A stretch of 64,000 nucleotides of DNA from positions 1,054,001 to 1,118,000 of the forward strand of contig NZ_CP024201.1 of assembly GCF_002749615.1 (NCBI RefSeq), read 5' to 3'. The stretch is from Caulobacter mirabilis. GTDB lineage: Bacteria > Pseudomonadota > Alphaproteobacteria > Caulobacterales > Caulobacteraceae. Below, piece after piece: positions 25,530-34,451 of the stretch (position 1 is the first letter of the stretch; each line of letters starts with the position of its first letter). The position numbers and the translations under genes were made by a program. The notes beneath the pieces are model-generated. The model saw nothing but the letters and a program-made list of their open reading frames with translations. It did no database searches and had not been told where the DNA came from.

Positions 25530-26525
25530 ATGGCAACCATGGCCAAGCTCTCCGTTCTCGATCTCGCGCCCGTCGTCCAGGGCTCCACCGTCGCCCAGGC
25601 GCTGAACAACAGCCTCGACCTGGCCCAGCATGCCGAGCGATGGGGCTATGAGCGGTTCTGGCTGGCTGAGCACCACAACATGCGCGGCATCGCCAGCGCC
25701 GCGACCTCGGTGCTGATCGGCCATGTCGCGAACGGCACCTCGACGATCCGCGTCGGGGCCGGCGGGATCATGCTGCCCAACCACGCGCCGCTGCAGATCG
25801 CCGAGCAGTTCGGCACCCTGGCCGCCCTCTACGGCCCGCGCATCGACCTGGGACTCGGCCGCGCGCCGGGCACCGACCAGCTGACAGCCCGGGCCCTGCG
25901 CCGGACGATGGTCGGGGACGTCGACCGCTTCCCGCAGGACGTCGTCGAGCTGCTCCGCTACTTCAAGCCGGCCGAGCCGGGGCAGGCCGTGGTCGCCACG
26001 CCGGGCGAAGGGCTGGACGTGCCGGTCTGGATCCTGGGCTCCAGCCAGTTCGGGGCTCATCTGGCCGCGGCGCTGGGACTGCCCTACGCCTTCGCCTCCC
26101 ATTTCGCGCCGCAGGAGATGGAGGCCGCCATCGCCGCCTATCGGGAACGGTTCGAGCCGTCGGAGCATCTCGACCGCCCCTATGTGATGCTGGGGGTGAA
26201 CATCTTCGCCGCCGACACGGACGAGGAGGCGCGGCTGTTGTTCACCTCGCTGCAGCAGGCTTTCGTCAACCTGGCGCTGGGCAAGCCCGGCCGACTGCCG
26301 CCGCCGGTGGAAGGCTTCGGCGACGATCTCGATCCGATGAGCGCCGCCCGCCTGCGTCAGGCGCTGCGCTGCTCGATCGTCGGCGGGCCGGAGACGGTGC
26401 GCCAGGGCATAGCCGAGTTCGCCCACCGCACCGGCGCGGACGAGCTGATGGTCACCGCCCAGATCCACGACCACGCCGCCCGCCTGCGCTCGTTCGAGAT
26501 CACGGCGGAGGCCCATCGGGCGTAG
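25530..26525 (+). CDS. LLM-class flavin-dependent oxidoreductase (luciferase-like)
   Basis: A 331-residue protein of the bacterial luciferase-like family (YhbW type): [93 protein letters not shown]. These enzymes use FMN or F420 to oxidise diverse substrates. The start is uncertain between residue 1 and Met4. The stop shares a base with the start of repeat C copy 2. Confidence 0.93.
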   Translation: MATMAKLSVLDLAPVVQGSTVAQALNNSLDLAQHAERWGYERFWLAEHHNMRGIASAATSVLIGHVANGTSTIRVGAGGIMLPNHAPLQIAEQFGTLAALYGPRIDLGLGRAPGTDQLTARALRRTMVGDVDRFPQDVVELLRYFKPAEPGQAVVATPGEGLDVPVWILGSSQFGAHLAAALGLPYAFASHFAPQEMEAAIAAYRERFEPSEHLDRPYVMLGVNIFAADTDEEARLLFTSLQQAFVNLALGKPGRLPPPVEGFGDDLDPMSAARLRQALRCSIVGGPETVRQGIAEFAHRTGADELMVTAQIHDHAARLRSFEITAEAHRA

Positions 26526-26606
26526 GGGACATGCTCCCGCAGGGTGCGTGTCCCCTGTCGACGCCTGTTCAACGGGGACACGCACCGCTTCGCGGAGCAT
26601 GTCCCC
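26525..26606. repeat. BIME-like repeat, family C, copy 2
   Basis: GGGGACATGCTCC-CGCA-GGGTGCGTGTCCCC, a 17-base spacer, then GGGGACACGCACC-GCTTCGC-GGAGCATGTCCCC. It abuts the stop codon of the LLM oxidoreductase. Confidence 0.88.
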
Positions 26607-26684
26607 GGTCCATACCAACGTGTGAATGCGCCCGTCGCATTCGCGGCCTAGTGTGGCCGCACCGATCCCGAACAGGAGGCGAAG

Positions 26685-27110
26685 ATGATCCGCAAAGCCA
26701 CGGCGCACTGGCGCGGCACGGGCCGTGATGGCGACGGCGATCTGACCACCGATTCCGGCGTGCTCTCCCAGACGCCCTACAGCTTCAAGACCCGGTTCGA
26801 GGACACGCCCGGGACCAATCCGGAGGAGCTTCTGGCCGCGGCCCACGCCGGCTGCTTCACCATGGCCCTGGCGTTCCAGCTGCAGCAGGCCGGCTTCGAT
26901 CCCGAGAGCCTGGAAACCCAGGCGGCGGTGTCGCTGGAGGCCGATCCGGCTGGGGGCTTCAAGATCACCAGGTCGGCTTTGACCCTTACCGCCAAGGTTC
27001 CCGGACTGGACGAGGCCAAGTTCGACGAACTGGCCGGAAACGCCGAGAAGGGCTGCCCTCTGTCGAAGGTGATCAACGCCGAGATCACCCTGACCAAGAC
27101 GCTTCTCTAG
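26685..27110 (+). CDS. OsmC-family peroxiredoxin-like protein
   Basis: A 141-residue protein of the OsmC/Ohr fold. The two redox Cys are in TNPEELLAAAHAGCFTMALA (about 60) and NAEKGCPLSKVINAEITL (about 126), with the conserved Glu in PEELL. It would reduce organic or inorganic hydroperoxides with thiols (lipoate-type donors in Ohr, less certain in OsmC). The N-terminus IRKATAHWRGTGRDGDGDL is OsmC-like rather than Ohr-like. An AGGAGG motif lies about 12 bases before the ATG. Confidence 0.94.
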   Translation: MIRKATAHWRGTGRDGDGDLTTDSGVLSQTPYSFKTRFEDTPGTNPEELLAAAHAGCFTMALAFQLQQAGFDPESLETQAAVSLEADPAGGFKITRSALTLTAKVPGLDEAKFDELAGNAEKGCPLSKVINAEITLTKTLL

Positions 27111-27125
27111 GGAGCCTCATCAGAC

Positions 27126-27238
27126 ATCCTCCCCGTCTAGGGGAGGGGGACCATGCGAAGCATGGTGGAGGGGGCCAAAGGCCTTGGGCCCGCTCCACCA
27201 CCCTGCGGGTGGTCCCCCTCTCCCAAAGGGAGAGGATG
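27126..27238. repeat. Dispersed palindromic repeat, family B, copy 1
   Basis: A long imperfect palindrome: ATCCTCCCCGTCTAGGGGAG with GGGGGACCATGCGAAGCATGG, mirrored by CCACCCTGCGGGTGGTCCCC and CTCTCCCAAAGGGAGAGGAT. A second copy is at 44723-44835. It is followed directly by half of a family C element (27239-27257). Confidence 0.8.
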
Positions 27239-27257
27239 TCCGCGGGAGCATGTTCCC
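27239..27257. repeat. Fragment of a family C element
   Basis: GTCCGCGGGAGCATGTTCCC matches the right end of family C elements (TGCGGGAGCATGTCCCC). The rest of the element is missing; family B copy 1 is joined directly to it. Confidence 0.5.
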
Positions 27258-27337
27258 TTCATCATCCTACCTCCCAGGTAATCGATCCGCCGCCGCGGCC
27301 GGGTGATCTTCGCGTCATCAGACACGGAGACACCGCC

Positions 27338-27730
27338 ATGACCGACCTCAGCAGCTTCCTTCGCCGCATCCTCGCCGTCGACGCCGTCACCTGCACGGCC
27401 GCCGGCGCCCTGATGGCCTTCGGGGCCGGGGTCCTCGCCCCGATCACCGGCCTGCCGCAGCCGCTGCTGCTGTGGGCGGGCGTGATCCTCTTCCCCGTCG
27501 CCGCCCTGATGGCCGTCCTGTCGCGCCGTGCGACCGCGCCGACCGCCCTGGTCTGGCTGGTCATCCTGGGCAACGCCGGCTGGGTCGCGGCCAGCATCGC
27601 GGTGCTGTTCCTGACCCAGCCGACCGCGCTCGGGACCGCCTTCGTGGTCGCCCAGGCCGCCGCCGTCGCCGTCCTGACGGTGCTGGAGTGGCGCGCCGCG
27701 ACGACCCGCCCGAGCTTCGCCGCCGCTTGA
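27338..27730 (+). CDS. Small integral membrane protein
   Basis: A 130-residue protein with about four membrane helices (roughly 12-32, 42-62, 72-92, 97-115), polar residues only at the ends, and a Met start preceded by CACGGAGACACC. There are no recognisable catalytic motifs; the plan resembles small DoxX-like or SPW-type membrane proteins, but I cannot assign it. It is monocistronic with a strong terminator. Confidence 0.75.
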   Translation: MTDLSSFLRRILAVDAVTCTAAGALMAFGAGVLAPITGLPQPLLLWAGVILFPVAALMAVLSRRATAPTALVWLVILGNAGWVAASIAVLFLTQPTALGTAFVVAQAAAVAVLTVLEWRAATTRPSFAAA

Positions 27731-27760
27731 ACGATCCGAGCCTCGCCCTTCCTGCCACTG

Positions 27761-27790
27761 GCCCCGGCGTTCCCGCCGGGGTCCTTTTTT
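27761..27790 (+). terminator. Intrinsic terminator of the small membrane-protein gene
   Basis: CCCCGGCG pairs with CGCCGGGG (TTCC loop), followed by TCC and six T. It lies 31 bases after the stop. Confidence 0.9.
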
Positions 27791-27791
27791 A

Positions 27792-27943
27792 TCCTCCCCT
27801 CTGGGGGAGGCGGCTCGCCGACAGGCGAGACGGAGGGTGGCTGCCGACACAGCGCGAAATCCGCGCCGCCGCGGATTCGGCGCCCGACGCCTTTCCCCCT
27901 CAGCCGGCCCTTCGGGCCGGCAGCGCCCCCAGGGGGAGCATCC
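27792..27943. repeat. Dispersed palindromic repeat, family A, copy 3
   Basis: TCCTCCCCTCTGGGGGAGGC and GGCTCGCCGACAGGCGAGACGGAGGGTGG on the left, then an insert with GCGCCGCCGCGGATTCGGCGC, then GCCGGCCCTTCGGGCCGGC and GCCCCCAGGGGGAGCATCC on the right. It sits between two convergent genes. Its centre differs from copies 1 and 2. Confidence 0.75.
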
Positions 27944-27952
27944 AGGCCGAAC

Positions 27953-29524
27953 TCAGACCTTCCGGCCCATCGCCACGTAGTCGTCGCGCAGCTCGCGCTT
28001 CAGCACCTTGCCGATATGGCTGCGGGGCAGGATGTCGACCAGCACCACGTCGGCCAGCCGCTGGGTCTTGCCGACCTGGCCGTTGACGAAGGCTTTCAGC
28101 GCGTCCGGCGCGGCCTCCGCCCCGTCCTTCAGGGCGACGAAGGCCACCGGCGTCTCGCCCCACTGGTCCGACGGCGCGGCGATCACGGCGGCCTCGGCCA
28201 CGGCGTCGTGCTGGACCAGCACCGCCTCCAGGTCGCTCGGATAGACGTTGAAGCCGCCGGTGATGATCATGTCCTTGCGGCGGTCCATCAGAGTCAGGAA
28301 GCCGTCCTCGTCCAGCTTCCCGACATCGCCCGTGCGGATGTAGACGTCGCCGGTCGCCGGGTCGGTCCACTGCGCCTCGGCGGTCTTCTTGGGCTGGTTG
28401 TGGTAGCCGCTCATGGTCGCCGCCGAGCGGCCGACGATCTCGCCGACCTCGTTGGGCCCGACTTCGTTCCCGTCCTCGTCGATCAGCTTGATGATCGCGC
28501 CGGGCGAGGGCTGGCCGACGGTGTGCAGCTTGTCCGGATGCAGGTGGGCCAGCAGCATGAAGCCGCCGCCGCCTTCGGTCATGCCGTAGTATTCGATCAG
28601 CCCGCCCGGCCAGCGCTCCAGCGCCTGCTTCTTCAGTTCGGCCGCGAACGGCGCGCTGGTGCAGAACTTCATCTGGAAGCTGGACAGGTCGTAGCGGTCG
28701 AAGTCCGGGTGCTCCAGCAGACGGCGGTACTGCACCGGCACCAGCATGGCGTGGGTGACCCGCTCGCGCTGGGCGGTCTCCAGCCACTTCACGGTGTCGA
28801 ACTTGGGGATCATGACCATGGTCCCGCCGCCCGCCAGGGTCGGGAAGAAGCAGACCAGGGTGGTGTTCGAATACAGCGGCGTGGAGATGAAGCCGACCGC
28901 GTCCGGGCCGTAGCCGACGCCGTCGGGACGCGGCGCCAGGTGCCGCCAGCGCATGCCGTGGCTCTGGACAATGCCCTTGGGCGTGCCGGTCGTGCCGGAG
29001 CTGTAGATGATGTTGAACGGAGCCTTGCGGTCCAGTTCGACCGGCTGCGGCTCGGCGCCCGCTTCCGGCAGCCACTTCAGGAAGGGCAGGCCCGCGTCGG
29101 AGCCGTCGAGCGACACCTGCTTGGTCACGACCTTGCCCAGGGCCTCGCCCATCTCGGCCGCCACGGCGGCGTCGAGGAAGAACAGGCTGGCCCCGCTGTC
29201 GTTGACCATGGCCACGATCTGGTCGGGCGTGGAGGAGGGAGCGATCGGCGCCACCGCCGCCCCGGCCCGCAGGCCGCCCAGGAACAGCGCCGCGTACTCG
29301 ATCGAGGTCGCGGCGCAGACCGACAGCGCCTGGCCCGGCTTCACCCCGTCGCGCTGCAGGCCCGCGGCGACGCGGTCCATCAGGGCGTCGAGCTCGGCGT
29401 AGCTGATCGACTGATCGCCCTGCACCAGCGCCCGGTGCGTCGGCCGGTCGGCGGCGTGGATGCGGATCAGGTCGGGAACGGTCCCGAAATCCGCGGCGAT
29501 CATGTCGGCGATGGTCAGGCTCAC
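27953..29524 (-). CDS. Acyl-CoA synthetase (AMP-forming), long/medium-chain fatty-acid CoA-ligase type
   Basis: A 523-residue member of the ANL superfamily. The P-loop is IIYSSGTTGTPKGIVQSHGM (about 175-195), the A5 region EYYGMTEGGGGF, A7 YIRTGDVGKLDEDGF, A8 DRRKDMIITGGFNVYPSDLE and the catalytic Lys in PRSHIGKVLKRELRD. It activates a carboxylic acid to acyl-CoA via acyl-adenylate. It is transcribed toward its terminator, 65 bases downstream of the FadJ-like gene on the same strand, so the two may form an operon for beta-oxidation. The start is a GTG. Confidence 0.95.
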   Translation of the reverse strand: MSLTIADMIAADFGTVPDLIRIHAADRPTHRALVQGDQSISYAELDALMDRVAAGLQRDGVKPGQALSVCAATSIEYAALFLGGLRAGAAVAPIAPSSTPDQIVAMVNDSGASLFFLDAAVAAEMGEALGKVVTKQVSLDGSDAGLPFLKWLPEAGAEPQPVELDRKAPFNIIYSSGTTGTPKGIVQSHGMRWRHLAPRPDGVGYGPDAVGFISTPLYSNTTLVCFFPTLAGGGTMVMIPKFDTVKWLETAQRERVTHAMLVPVQYRRLLEHPDFDRYDLSSFQMKFCTSAPFAAELKKQALERWPGGLIEYYGMTEGGGGFMLLAHLHPDKLHTVGQPSPGAIIKLIDEDGNEVGPNEVGEIVGRSAATMSGYHNQPKKTAEAQWTDPATGDVYIRTGDVGKLDEDGFLTLMDRRKDMIITGGFNVYPSDLEAVLVQHDAVAEAAVIAAPSDQWGETPVAFVALKDGAEAAPDALKAFVNGQVGKTQRLADVVLVDILPRSHIGKVLKRELRDDYVAMGRKV

Positions 29525-29589
29525 GCTACGTCACTCCGTTGGCGGCAAAAGGCCCGACACGCCGGTGCGCGTCGGGCCAGGTCAGCGAG

Positions 29590-31656
29590 TTACTTCAGGT
29601 CCTTGAAGCCCTTGCCCTCGGCGGCCAGCTTCTCCAGCAGGGCCGACGGCTTGAAGAAGTCGCCGTGCTTGTCCTGATAGTGCTTCAGCCGCTCGACGAC
29701 CTTGGCCAGGCCCAGGCTGTCGCCGTAGTGCATCGGGCCGCCGCGGTAGACCGGCCAGCCGTAGCCGTTGACCCACACCGTATCGACGTCGCTGGCGCGC
29801 AGGGCCTTGCCCTCTTCGAGGATCTTCGCCCCTTCGTTGACCATCGGCAGGATGGTCCGCTCCAGGATCTCCTCGTCGCTGATCTCACGCGGGTTGACGC
29901 CCGAATTGGCGGCGAAGTCCTTGATGATCTGCTCGGTGACCGGCGAGGGCTTGGCGTTGCGCTTCTCGTCGTAGTCGTAGTAGCCGGCGCCGGTCTTCTG
30001 GCCGCGGCGGTCCATCTCGCAGAGCACTTCGCGGATGGTCGAGCTGGACGACTTCTCCTTGCTCCAGCCGATGTCGAGGCCGGCGAGGTCGCTCATCGCG
30101 AACGGCCCCATCGGGAAGCCGAAGTCGTAGAGCACGCGATCGACGTCCCAGGGCATCGCGCCCTCGGCGACCAGGGCCTGGGCCTGGATCTGGCGCGAGG
30201 ACAGCATGCGGTTGCCGACGAAGCCGTTGCAGACTCCGACCAGCACCCCGACCTTGCCGATGGTCTTGGCCAGCTTCATCGAGGTGGCGACGACCGGCTT
30301 GGAGGTCTTGTCGCCGCGGACGATCTCCAGCAGGCGCATGACATTGGCCGGCGAGAAGAAGTGCAGGCCGATCACGCTCTCCGGGCGGCTGGTCGAGGCG
30401 GCGATCTCGTCGACGTTCAGGTAGCTGGTGTTGGTGGCCAGGATGGCGCCCGGCTTGGCGATGGCGTCGAGCTTGCCGAACACTTCCTTCTTGATGTCCA
30501 TGTTCTCGAACACGGCCTCGATGATCAGGTCGCAGTCGGCCAGGTCTTCCAGGGCCAGCGAGCCGGTCAGCAGGCCCATGCGCTGCTCGACGGCCTCCAG
30601 GGTCAGGCGGCCCTTGGCGGCGGTGTTCTCGTAGTTCTTGCGGATGACGCCCAGGCCGCGGTCGAGCGCGTCCTGCTTCATCTCGACGATCTTCACCGGG
30701 ATGCCGGCGTTGAGGAAGTTCATCGAGATGCCGCCGCCCATCGTGCCGGCGCCGATCACGCCGACCGATTTGACCGGCAGCAGCTCGACGTCGTCGCCGA
30801 TGTCGGGGATCTTGTTGGCGGCGCGCTCGGCGAAGAAGACGTAGCGCTGGGCGGCCGACTGCGGGCCGGTCATCAGCTCCATGAACAGCTTGCGCTCGAC
30901 CTTCATGCCCTCGTCGAAGGGCAGGGTGGAGGCCTCGATGCAGCGGATGTTGTACTCGGGGGCCAGGAAGCCGCGGAACTTGCGGGCGTTGGCCTTGCGG
31001 AAGTCGGCGAACAGCTCGGGCGTGGCGCCGGCGACCTCGCGGTCGCGGACCTTCTTCAGCGGCCAGTTCTCGGCGACGACCTTCTTGGCGAAGGCGATGG
31101 CCCCCTCGCGCAGCTTGCCTTCCTCGACCAGCTCGTCGACCAGGCCCATGGCGTTGGCGGCCTTGGCCGGCACGTGCGCGCCGCTGGTCATCATGTCCAG
31201 GGCCTTGGCGGCGCCGACGATGCGGGGCAGGCGCTGGGTGCCGCCGGCGCCCGGCAGCAGGCCCAGGTTCACTTCCGGCAGACCGACCTTGGCCGACGGG
31301 ACGGCGACGCGGTAGTGGGCGACCAGCGCCACCTCCAGGCCGCCGCCCAGGGCGGTGCCGTGGATCGCCGCGACGACCGGCTTGGGCGAATTCTCCATCA
31401 TGTCCTGCACGGCGGGCAGGTCGGCGCCCTTCCGTTCGCCGCCGAACTCGCTGATGTCGGCGCCGGCGATGAAGGTGCGGCCGTCGCAGATCAGCACGAT
31501 CGACTTGACGGAGTCGTCGGCGATGGCGGCCTTGAAGCCTTCGTACAGGCCGTCGCGGACCCCAGCCGACAGCGCGTTCACCGGCGGCGAGTTCAGGGTG
31601 ATGACGGCGACGTCGCCCTCGTTGCTCAGGTCGGTGACGGAATTGATTGCGGCCAT
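29590..31656 (-). CDS. Bifunctional enoyl-CoA hydratase / 3-hydroxyacyl-CoA dehydrogenase (FadJ/FadB-like)
   Basis: A 688-residue fusion. Residues 1-190 are crotonase: [20 protein letters not shown] and [20 protein letters not shown], with both catalytic Glu present. Residues about 295-480 are the NAD-binding 3-hydroxyacyl-CoA dehydrogenase ([20 protein letters not shown], catalytic His in [12 protein letters not shown], then [14 protein letters not shown]). The C-terminal 3HCDH domains follow to the end. It performs steps two and three of beta-oxidation. The two-enzyme form without an attached thiolase is typical of FadJ/MFP-type proteins. It is divergent from an acyl-CoA dehydrogenase gene. 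Confidence 0.95.
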   Translation of the reverse strand: MAAINSVTDLSNEGDVAVITLNSPPVNALSAGVRDGLYEGFKAAIADDSVKSIVLICDGRTFIAGADISEFGGERKGADLPAVQDMMENSPKPVVAAIHGTALGGGLEVALVAHYRVAVPSAKVGLPEVNLGLLPGAGGTQRLPRIVGAAKALDMMTSGAHVPAKAANAMGLVDELVEEGKLREGAIAFAKKVVAENWPLKKVRDREVAGATPELFADFRKANARKFRGFLAPEYNIRCIEASTLPFDEGMKVERKLFMELMTGPQSAAQRYVFFAERAANKIPDIGDDVELLPVKSVGVIGAGTMGGGISMNFLNAGIPVKIVEMKQDALDRGLGVIRKNYENTAAKGRLTLEAVEQRMGLLTGSLALEDLADCDLIIEAVFENMDIKKEVFGKLDAIAKPGAILATNTSYLNVDEIAASTSRPESVIGLHFFSPANVMRLLEIVRGDKTSKPVVATSMKLAKTIGKVGVLVGVCNGFVGNRMLSSRQIQAQALVAEGAMPWDVDRVLYDFGFPMGPFAMSDLAGLDIGWSKEKSSSSTIREVLCEMDRRGQKTGAGYYDYDEKRNAKPSPVTEQIIKDFAANSGVNPREISDEEILERTILPMVNEGAKILEEGKALRASDVDTVWVNGYGWPVYRGGPMHYGDSLGLAKVVERLKHYQDKHGDFFKPSALLEKLAAEGKGFKDLK

Positions 31657-31743
31657 GGCGCGTCGCCCCTTATGTTTCTTTGAAACGCTTGTTTGAGCGC
31701 AAACTGCCGAGCCGGACCGCCAGAGTCCAGCACGCAGTTGCGT

Positions 31744-31850
31744 GGTTCGAGACGCTCGCCCGAGGCTCGCTCCTCACCATGACGACCGTGGGTGCACCCA
31801 TCCCCCTGCGTCATCCTGAGGAGCGATCCCTCAGGATCGCGTCTCGAAGG
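31744..31850. repeat. Long imperfect inverted repeat in the fadJ/acyl-CoA dehydrogenase divergent region
   Basis: The left arm 31744-31784 (GGTTCGAGACGCTCGCCCGA ... CTCACCATGACG) is an imperfect reverse complement of the right arm 31809-31850 (CGTCATCCTGAGGAGCGATC ... CGTCTCGAAGG). The spacer is 24 bases. It lies in the 238-base divergent intergenic region. The words TCATCCTGAGGAGCGA and TTCGAGACGC recur in many Caulobacterales genomes as I recall; I see only one copy in this window. Confidence 0.55.
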
Positions 31851-31894
31851 ACGCAGAGCCGGTCAGCGGGCGACATCGAAGGGAGAGAGACGCG

Positions 31895-33097
31895 ATGGAC
31901 CTGGATTTCCTGCCCGAGCATGCCGAGTTCCGTAAGGAAGTCCGCGGCTGGATCGAAGCGAACTTCCCGGCGGAGAGCCGCCGCAAGATGGACGCCGGCG
32001 AGCACCTGACCAAGGAAGACATCCTCGCCTGGCACCGCATCCTCAACGACAAGGGCTGGCTGGTCCCGTCCTGGCCGGTCGAGTACGGCGGCACGGGCTG
32101 GGACAGCGTCCGCAAGTACATCTTCTCCGAGGAGCTGGCCCGGGCGCAGACCAGCCAGACCAGCTTCGGCATCGGGATGATCGGGCCGGTGCTCTACACC
32201 TTCGGCACGCCGGAGCAGAAGGCGCGGTTCCTGCCCGGGACCATGAACGGCGACATCTGGTGGTGCCAGGGCTACAGCGAGCCTGGCGCCGGATCGGACT
32301 TGGCCGGCCTGTCGACCCGCGCCGAGCGGGTGAAGGGTGACGACGGCAAGGAATACTACGTCGTCAACGGCCAGAAGACCTGGACCACCCAGGGCCATTT
32401 CGCCGACTGGGGCTTCTTCCTGGTCCGCACCGACCCGACCGCCAAGAAGCAGGAGGGCATCTCGTTCCTGCTGATCGACATGACCTCGCCCGGCGTCGAG
32501 GTCCGCCCGATCATCACCATCGAGGGCAGCCACGAGGTCAACGACACCTTCCTGACCAACGTGAAGGTGCCGGTGGAGAACCTGATCGGCGAGGAGAACA
32601 AGGGCTGGACCGTGGCCAAATACCTGCTCGGCCACGAGCGCACCGGCATCGCCGGCGTGGCGCGGTCCAAGCGCGGCATCGAGAAGCTGCGCGAGATCGC
32701 GGCGGGCGAGCCCGGCGACGACGCCCGGCCGCTGATCAAGGACCCCGACTTCCGCCGCAAGGTGGCCGAGCTGGAGGTCGACCTGGCGGCGCTGGAGTAC
32801 ACCGAGCTGCGCACCCTGGCCTCGGAGAGCCGCGGCAAGGGGCCCGGGCCGGAAGCCTCGCTGCTGAAGGTGAAGGGCACCGAGGTCGGCCAGCGTTTGA
32901 CCGAACTGACCCTGGAAGCCGCCGCGCATTACGGCGCGCCGTTCGCCCGGGGACTGACCGGCGACAACGCCCTGCCGATCCCGAGCTGGGCGTCGAAGGC
33001 CGCGCCGACCTATTTCAACATGCGCAAGACCTCGATCTTCGGCGGCTCCAACGAGATCCAGCGCAACATCATGGCCAAGGCGGTGCTGGGGCTGTAG
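31895..33097 (+). CDS. Acyl-CoA dehydrogenase
   Basis: A 400-residue acyl-CoA dehydrogenase. The N-terminal helical part begins LDFLPEHAEFRKEVRGWIEA; the middle beta domain has WWCQGYSEPGAGSDLAGLST and TWTTQGHFADWGFFLVRTDP, which bind FAD; the C-terminal helical domain ends KTSIFGGSNEIQRNIMAKAV. It oxidises acyl-CoA to enoyl-CoA and passes electrons to ETF. AGGGAGAGAG precedes the ATG. It is followed at 35 bases by a DUF4180 gene. Confidence 0.95.
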   Translation: MDLDFLPEHAEFRKEVRGWIEANFPAESRRKMDAGEHLTKEDILAWHRILNDKGWLVPSWPVEYGGTGWDSVRKYIFSEELARAQTSQTSFGIGMIGPVLYTFGTPEQKARFLPGTMNGDIWWCQGYSEPGAGSDLAGLSTRAERVKGDDGKEYYVVNGQKTWTTQGHFADWGFFLVRTDPTAKKQEGISFLLIDMTSPGVEVRPIITIEGSHEVNDTFLTNVKVPVENLIGEENKGWTVAKYLLGHERTGIAGVARSKRGIEKLREIAAGEPGDDARPLIKDPDFRRKVAELEVDLAALEYTELRTLASESRGKGPGPEASLLKVKGTEVGQRLTELTLEAAAHYGAPFARGLTGDNALPIPSWASKAAPTYFNMRKTSIFGGSNEIQRNIMAKAVLGL

Positions 33098-33132
33098 TCG
33101 GTCCCTTCCTCCAGCGGGAAGGGAACAAGGAC

Positions 33133-33495
33133 ATGGCCGGCGCGATCGAAACCCTGGGCGAGCTGCGCGTCCTGGTCCTCGACCGGGACGGCCCGATCCT
33201 GGCGACAGAGCGGGACGGGACCGATCTGATAGGCGACGCCATGGGCGAGGACGCCCGTTGGCTCGCCATTCCGGTGGAGCGGCTGTCCGAGGACTTCCTG
33301 AAGCTGTCGACCGGCTTGGCCGGGACGATCCTGCAAAAGGCCGTCAACTACCGGATCAACGTCGCCATCGTCGGCGACGTCTCGGCGAAGACCGCCGCCA
33401 GCAAGCCGCTGAACGACTTCGTCGGCGAGTCCAATCGCGGCCGGCACGTGTGGTTCGTCCGCGACCTGGACGAACTGCGGGCGCGGCTCGACTGA
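33133..33495 (+). CDS. DUF4180 protein
   Basis: A 120-residue protein. The match to DUF4180 is clear: LRVLVLDRDGPILATERDGT, DLIGDAMGEDARWLAIPVER, ILQKAVNYRINVAIVGDVSA, KPLNDFVGESNRGRHVWFV. The family function is unknown; members are often near regulators or oxidoreductases. It is probably co-transcribed with the acyl-CoA dehydrogenase (GGGAAGGGAAC upstream of the ATG). It ends against repeat C copy 3. Confidence 0.9.
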   Translation: MAGAIETLGELRVLVLDRDGPILATERDGTDLIGDAMGEDARWLAIPVERLSEDFLKLSTGLAGTILQKAVNYRINVAIVGDVSAKTAASKPLNDFVGESNRGRHVWFVRDLDELRARLD

Positions 33496-33500
33496 CGGCT

Positions 33501-33581
33501 GGGGACATGCTCCCGAAGGGTGCGTGTCCCTGTCCATCGCCTGCTTAGGGGACACGCACCGGCTTCGCCGGAGCATGTCCC
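33501..33581. repeat. BIME-like repeat, family C, copy 3
   Basis: GGGGACATGCTCC-CGAA-GGGTGCGTGTCCC, a 17-base spacer, then GGGGACACGCACC-GGCTTCGCC-GGAGCATGTCCC. It lies between the stops of two convergent genes (gap 92 bases) and could act as a bidirectional terminator. Confidence 0.88.
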
Positions 33582-33587
33582 TGAGGT

Positions 33588-34235
33588 TTAGCCGAACAGG
33601 CTCGCGAACCAGCCGGTGATCGCGGCCCAGACGCCGGCCAGCCAGGCCAGGAAGCCGCCGCTCTTCTTCGCCTCTGTCGCGGGGACGAACCAGCTGGGCG
33701 CTGCGGGCGGGGCGCAGTTCATGCGCATGCCGGCGCCCTTCAGATAGCCGCGGCGGATCTTGCCGGCGCCGATGGCGGCGGCCACGCGCTTGTCGCGGCG
33801 TTCGGCGCCCGACAGCTTGCGCACCCAGCCGCGGAAGGGGAGCAGGTCGCGCGTTTCGTTTTCGACCGCGCCGACGACGGCGTCGCCGGCCGCCTGCTGG
33901 ACCTTCTGAACCCTGGTGCGCTTGTCGGGCGGCGGCGTCTCGTCGAGGTCCGGCCCCAGCGCCTCGTCCAGCCGGCCGACCTCGGCGGCGATGGCCTCGC
34001 ACCGCGTCATGCCGTCCATGTCGTAGGGCCCGGCGACGGCGCGCTGCAGCACGTCGGGAATGCGGACGTGCTTGAGGTTCAGGTCGTCGAGCGGCGCGGT
34101 GACCGCGTCGCGCAGGTTCGGTTCCGTCTGGGTCATGCCGCGGTCGTGGCGCGGATCGGGCCTGTCGCCGTCCTGCGCCAGGGCGGGCCCGGCGAGAAGA
34201 AGGCTCAAGGCGGCGATCAGGGTCGGGCGGCGCAT
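33588..34235 (-). CDS. Secreted hypothetical protein
   Basis: A 215-residue protein with a signal peptide (MRRPTLIAALSLLLAGPALA, cut after ALA). The mature part is charged, has LKHVRIPDVLQRAVAGPYDM, DAVVGAVENETRDLLPFRGW and a C-terminal hydrophobic end (GGFLAWLAGVWAAITGWFAS) that could be a membrane anchor or amphipathic helix. I recognise no family. The gene is alone, between repeats C copy 3 and copy 4. Confidence 0.78.
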   Translation of the reverse strand: MRRPTLIAALSLLLAGPALAQDGDRPDPRHDRGMTQTEPNLRDAVTAPLDDLNLKHVRIPDVLQRAVAGPYDMDGMTRCEAIAAEVGRLDEALGPDLDETPPPDKRTRVQKVQQAAGDAVVGAVENETRDLLPFRGWVRKLSGAERRDKRVAAAIGAGKIRRGYLKGAGMRMNCAPPAAPSWFVPATEAKKSGGFLAWLAGVWAAITGWFASLFG

Positions 34236-34286
34236 GGCGGTTCCATAGTCGATTCAGCGCCCCGGCGGAATTGGGGCGGCGGCGCT

Positions 34287-34367
34287 GGGGACATGCTCCC
34301 GAAGGGTGCGTGTCCCCGTCTATCCGTTAACAGGGGACACACACCGGCTTCGCCGGAGCATGTCCCC
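34287..34367. repeat. BIME-like repeat, family C, copy 4
   Basis: GGGGACATGCTCC-CGAA-GGGTGCGTGTCCCC, a spacer of about 15 bases with TATCCGTTAACA, then GGGGACACACACC-GGCTTCGCC-GGAGCATGTCCCC. It lies in a divergent intergenic region upstream of the 34452 operon. Confidence 0.88.
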
Positions 34368-34451
34368 CAAAGCCTTCACGACCGCTTCCCCTCCCGCGCC
34401 TCGTCCGCCTACAGTTCGGCCCAGACCGGAAAACCGGCATCGGGAGGAACC

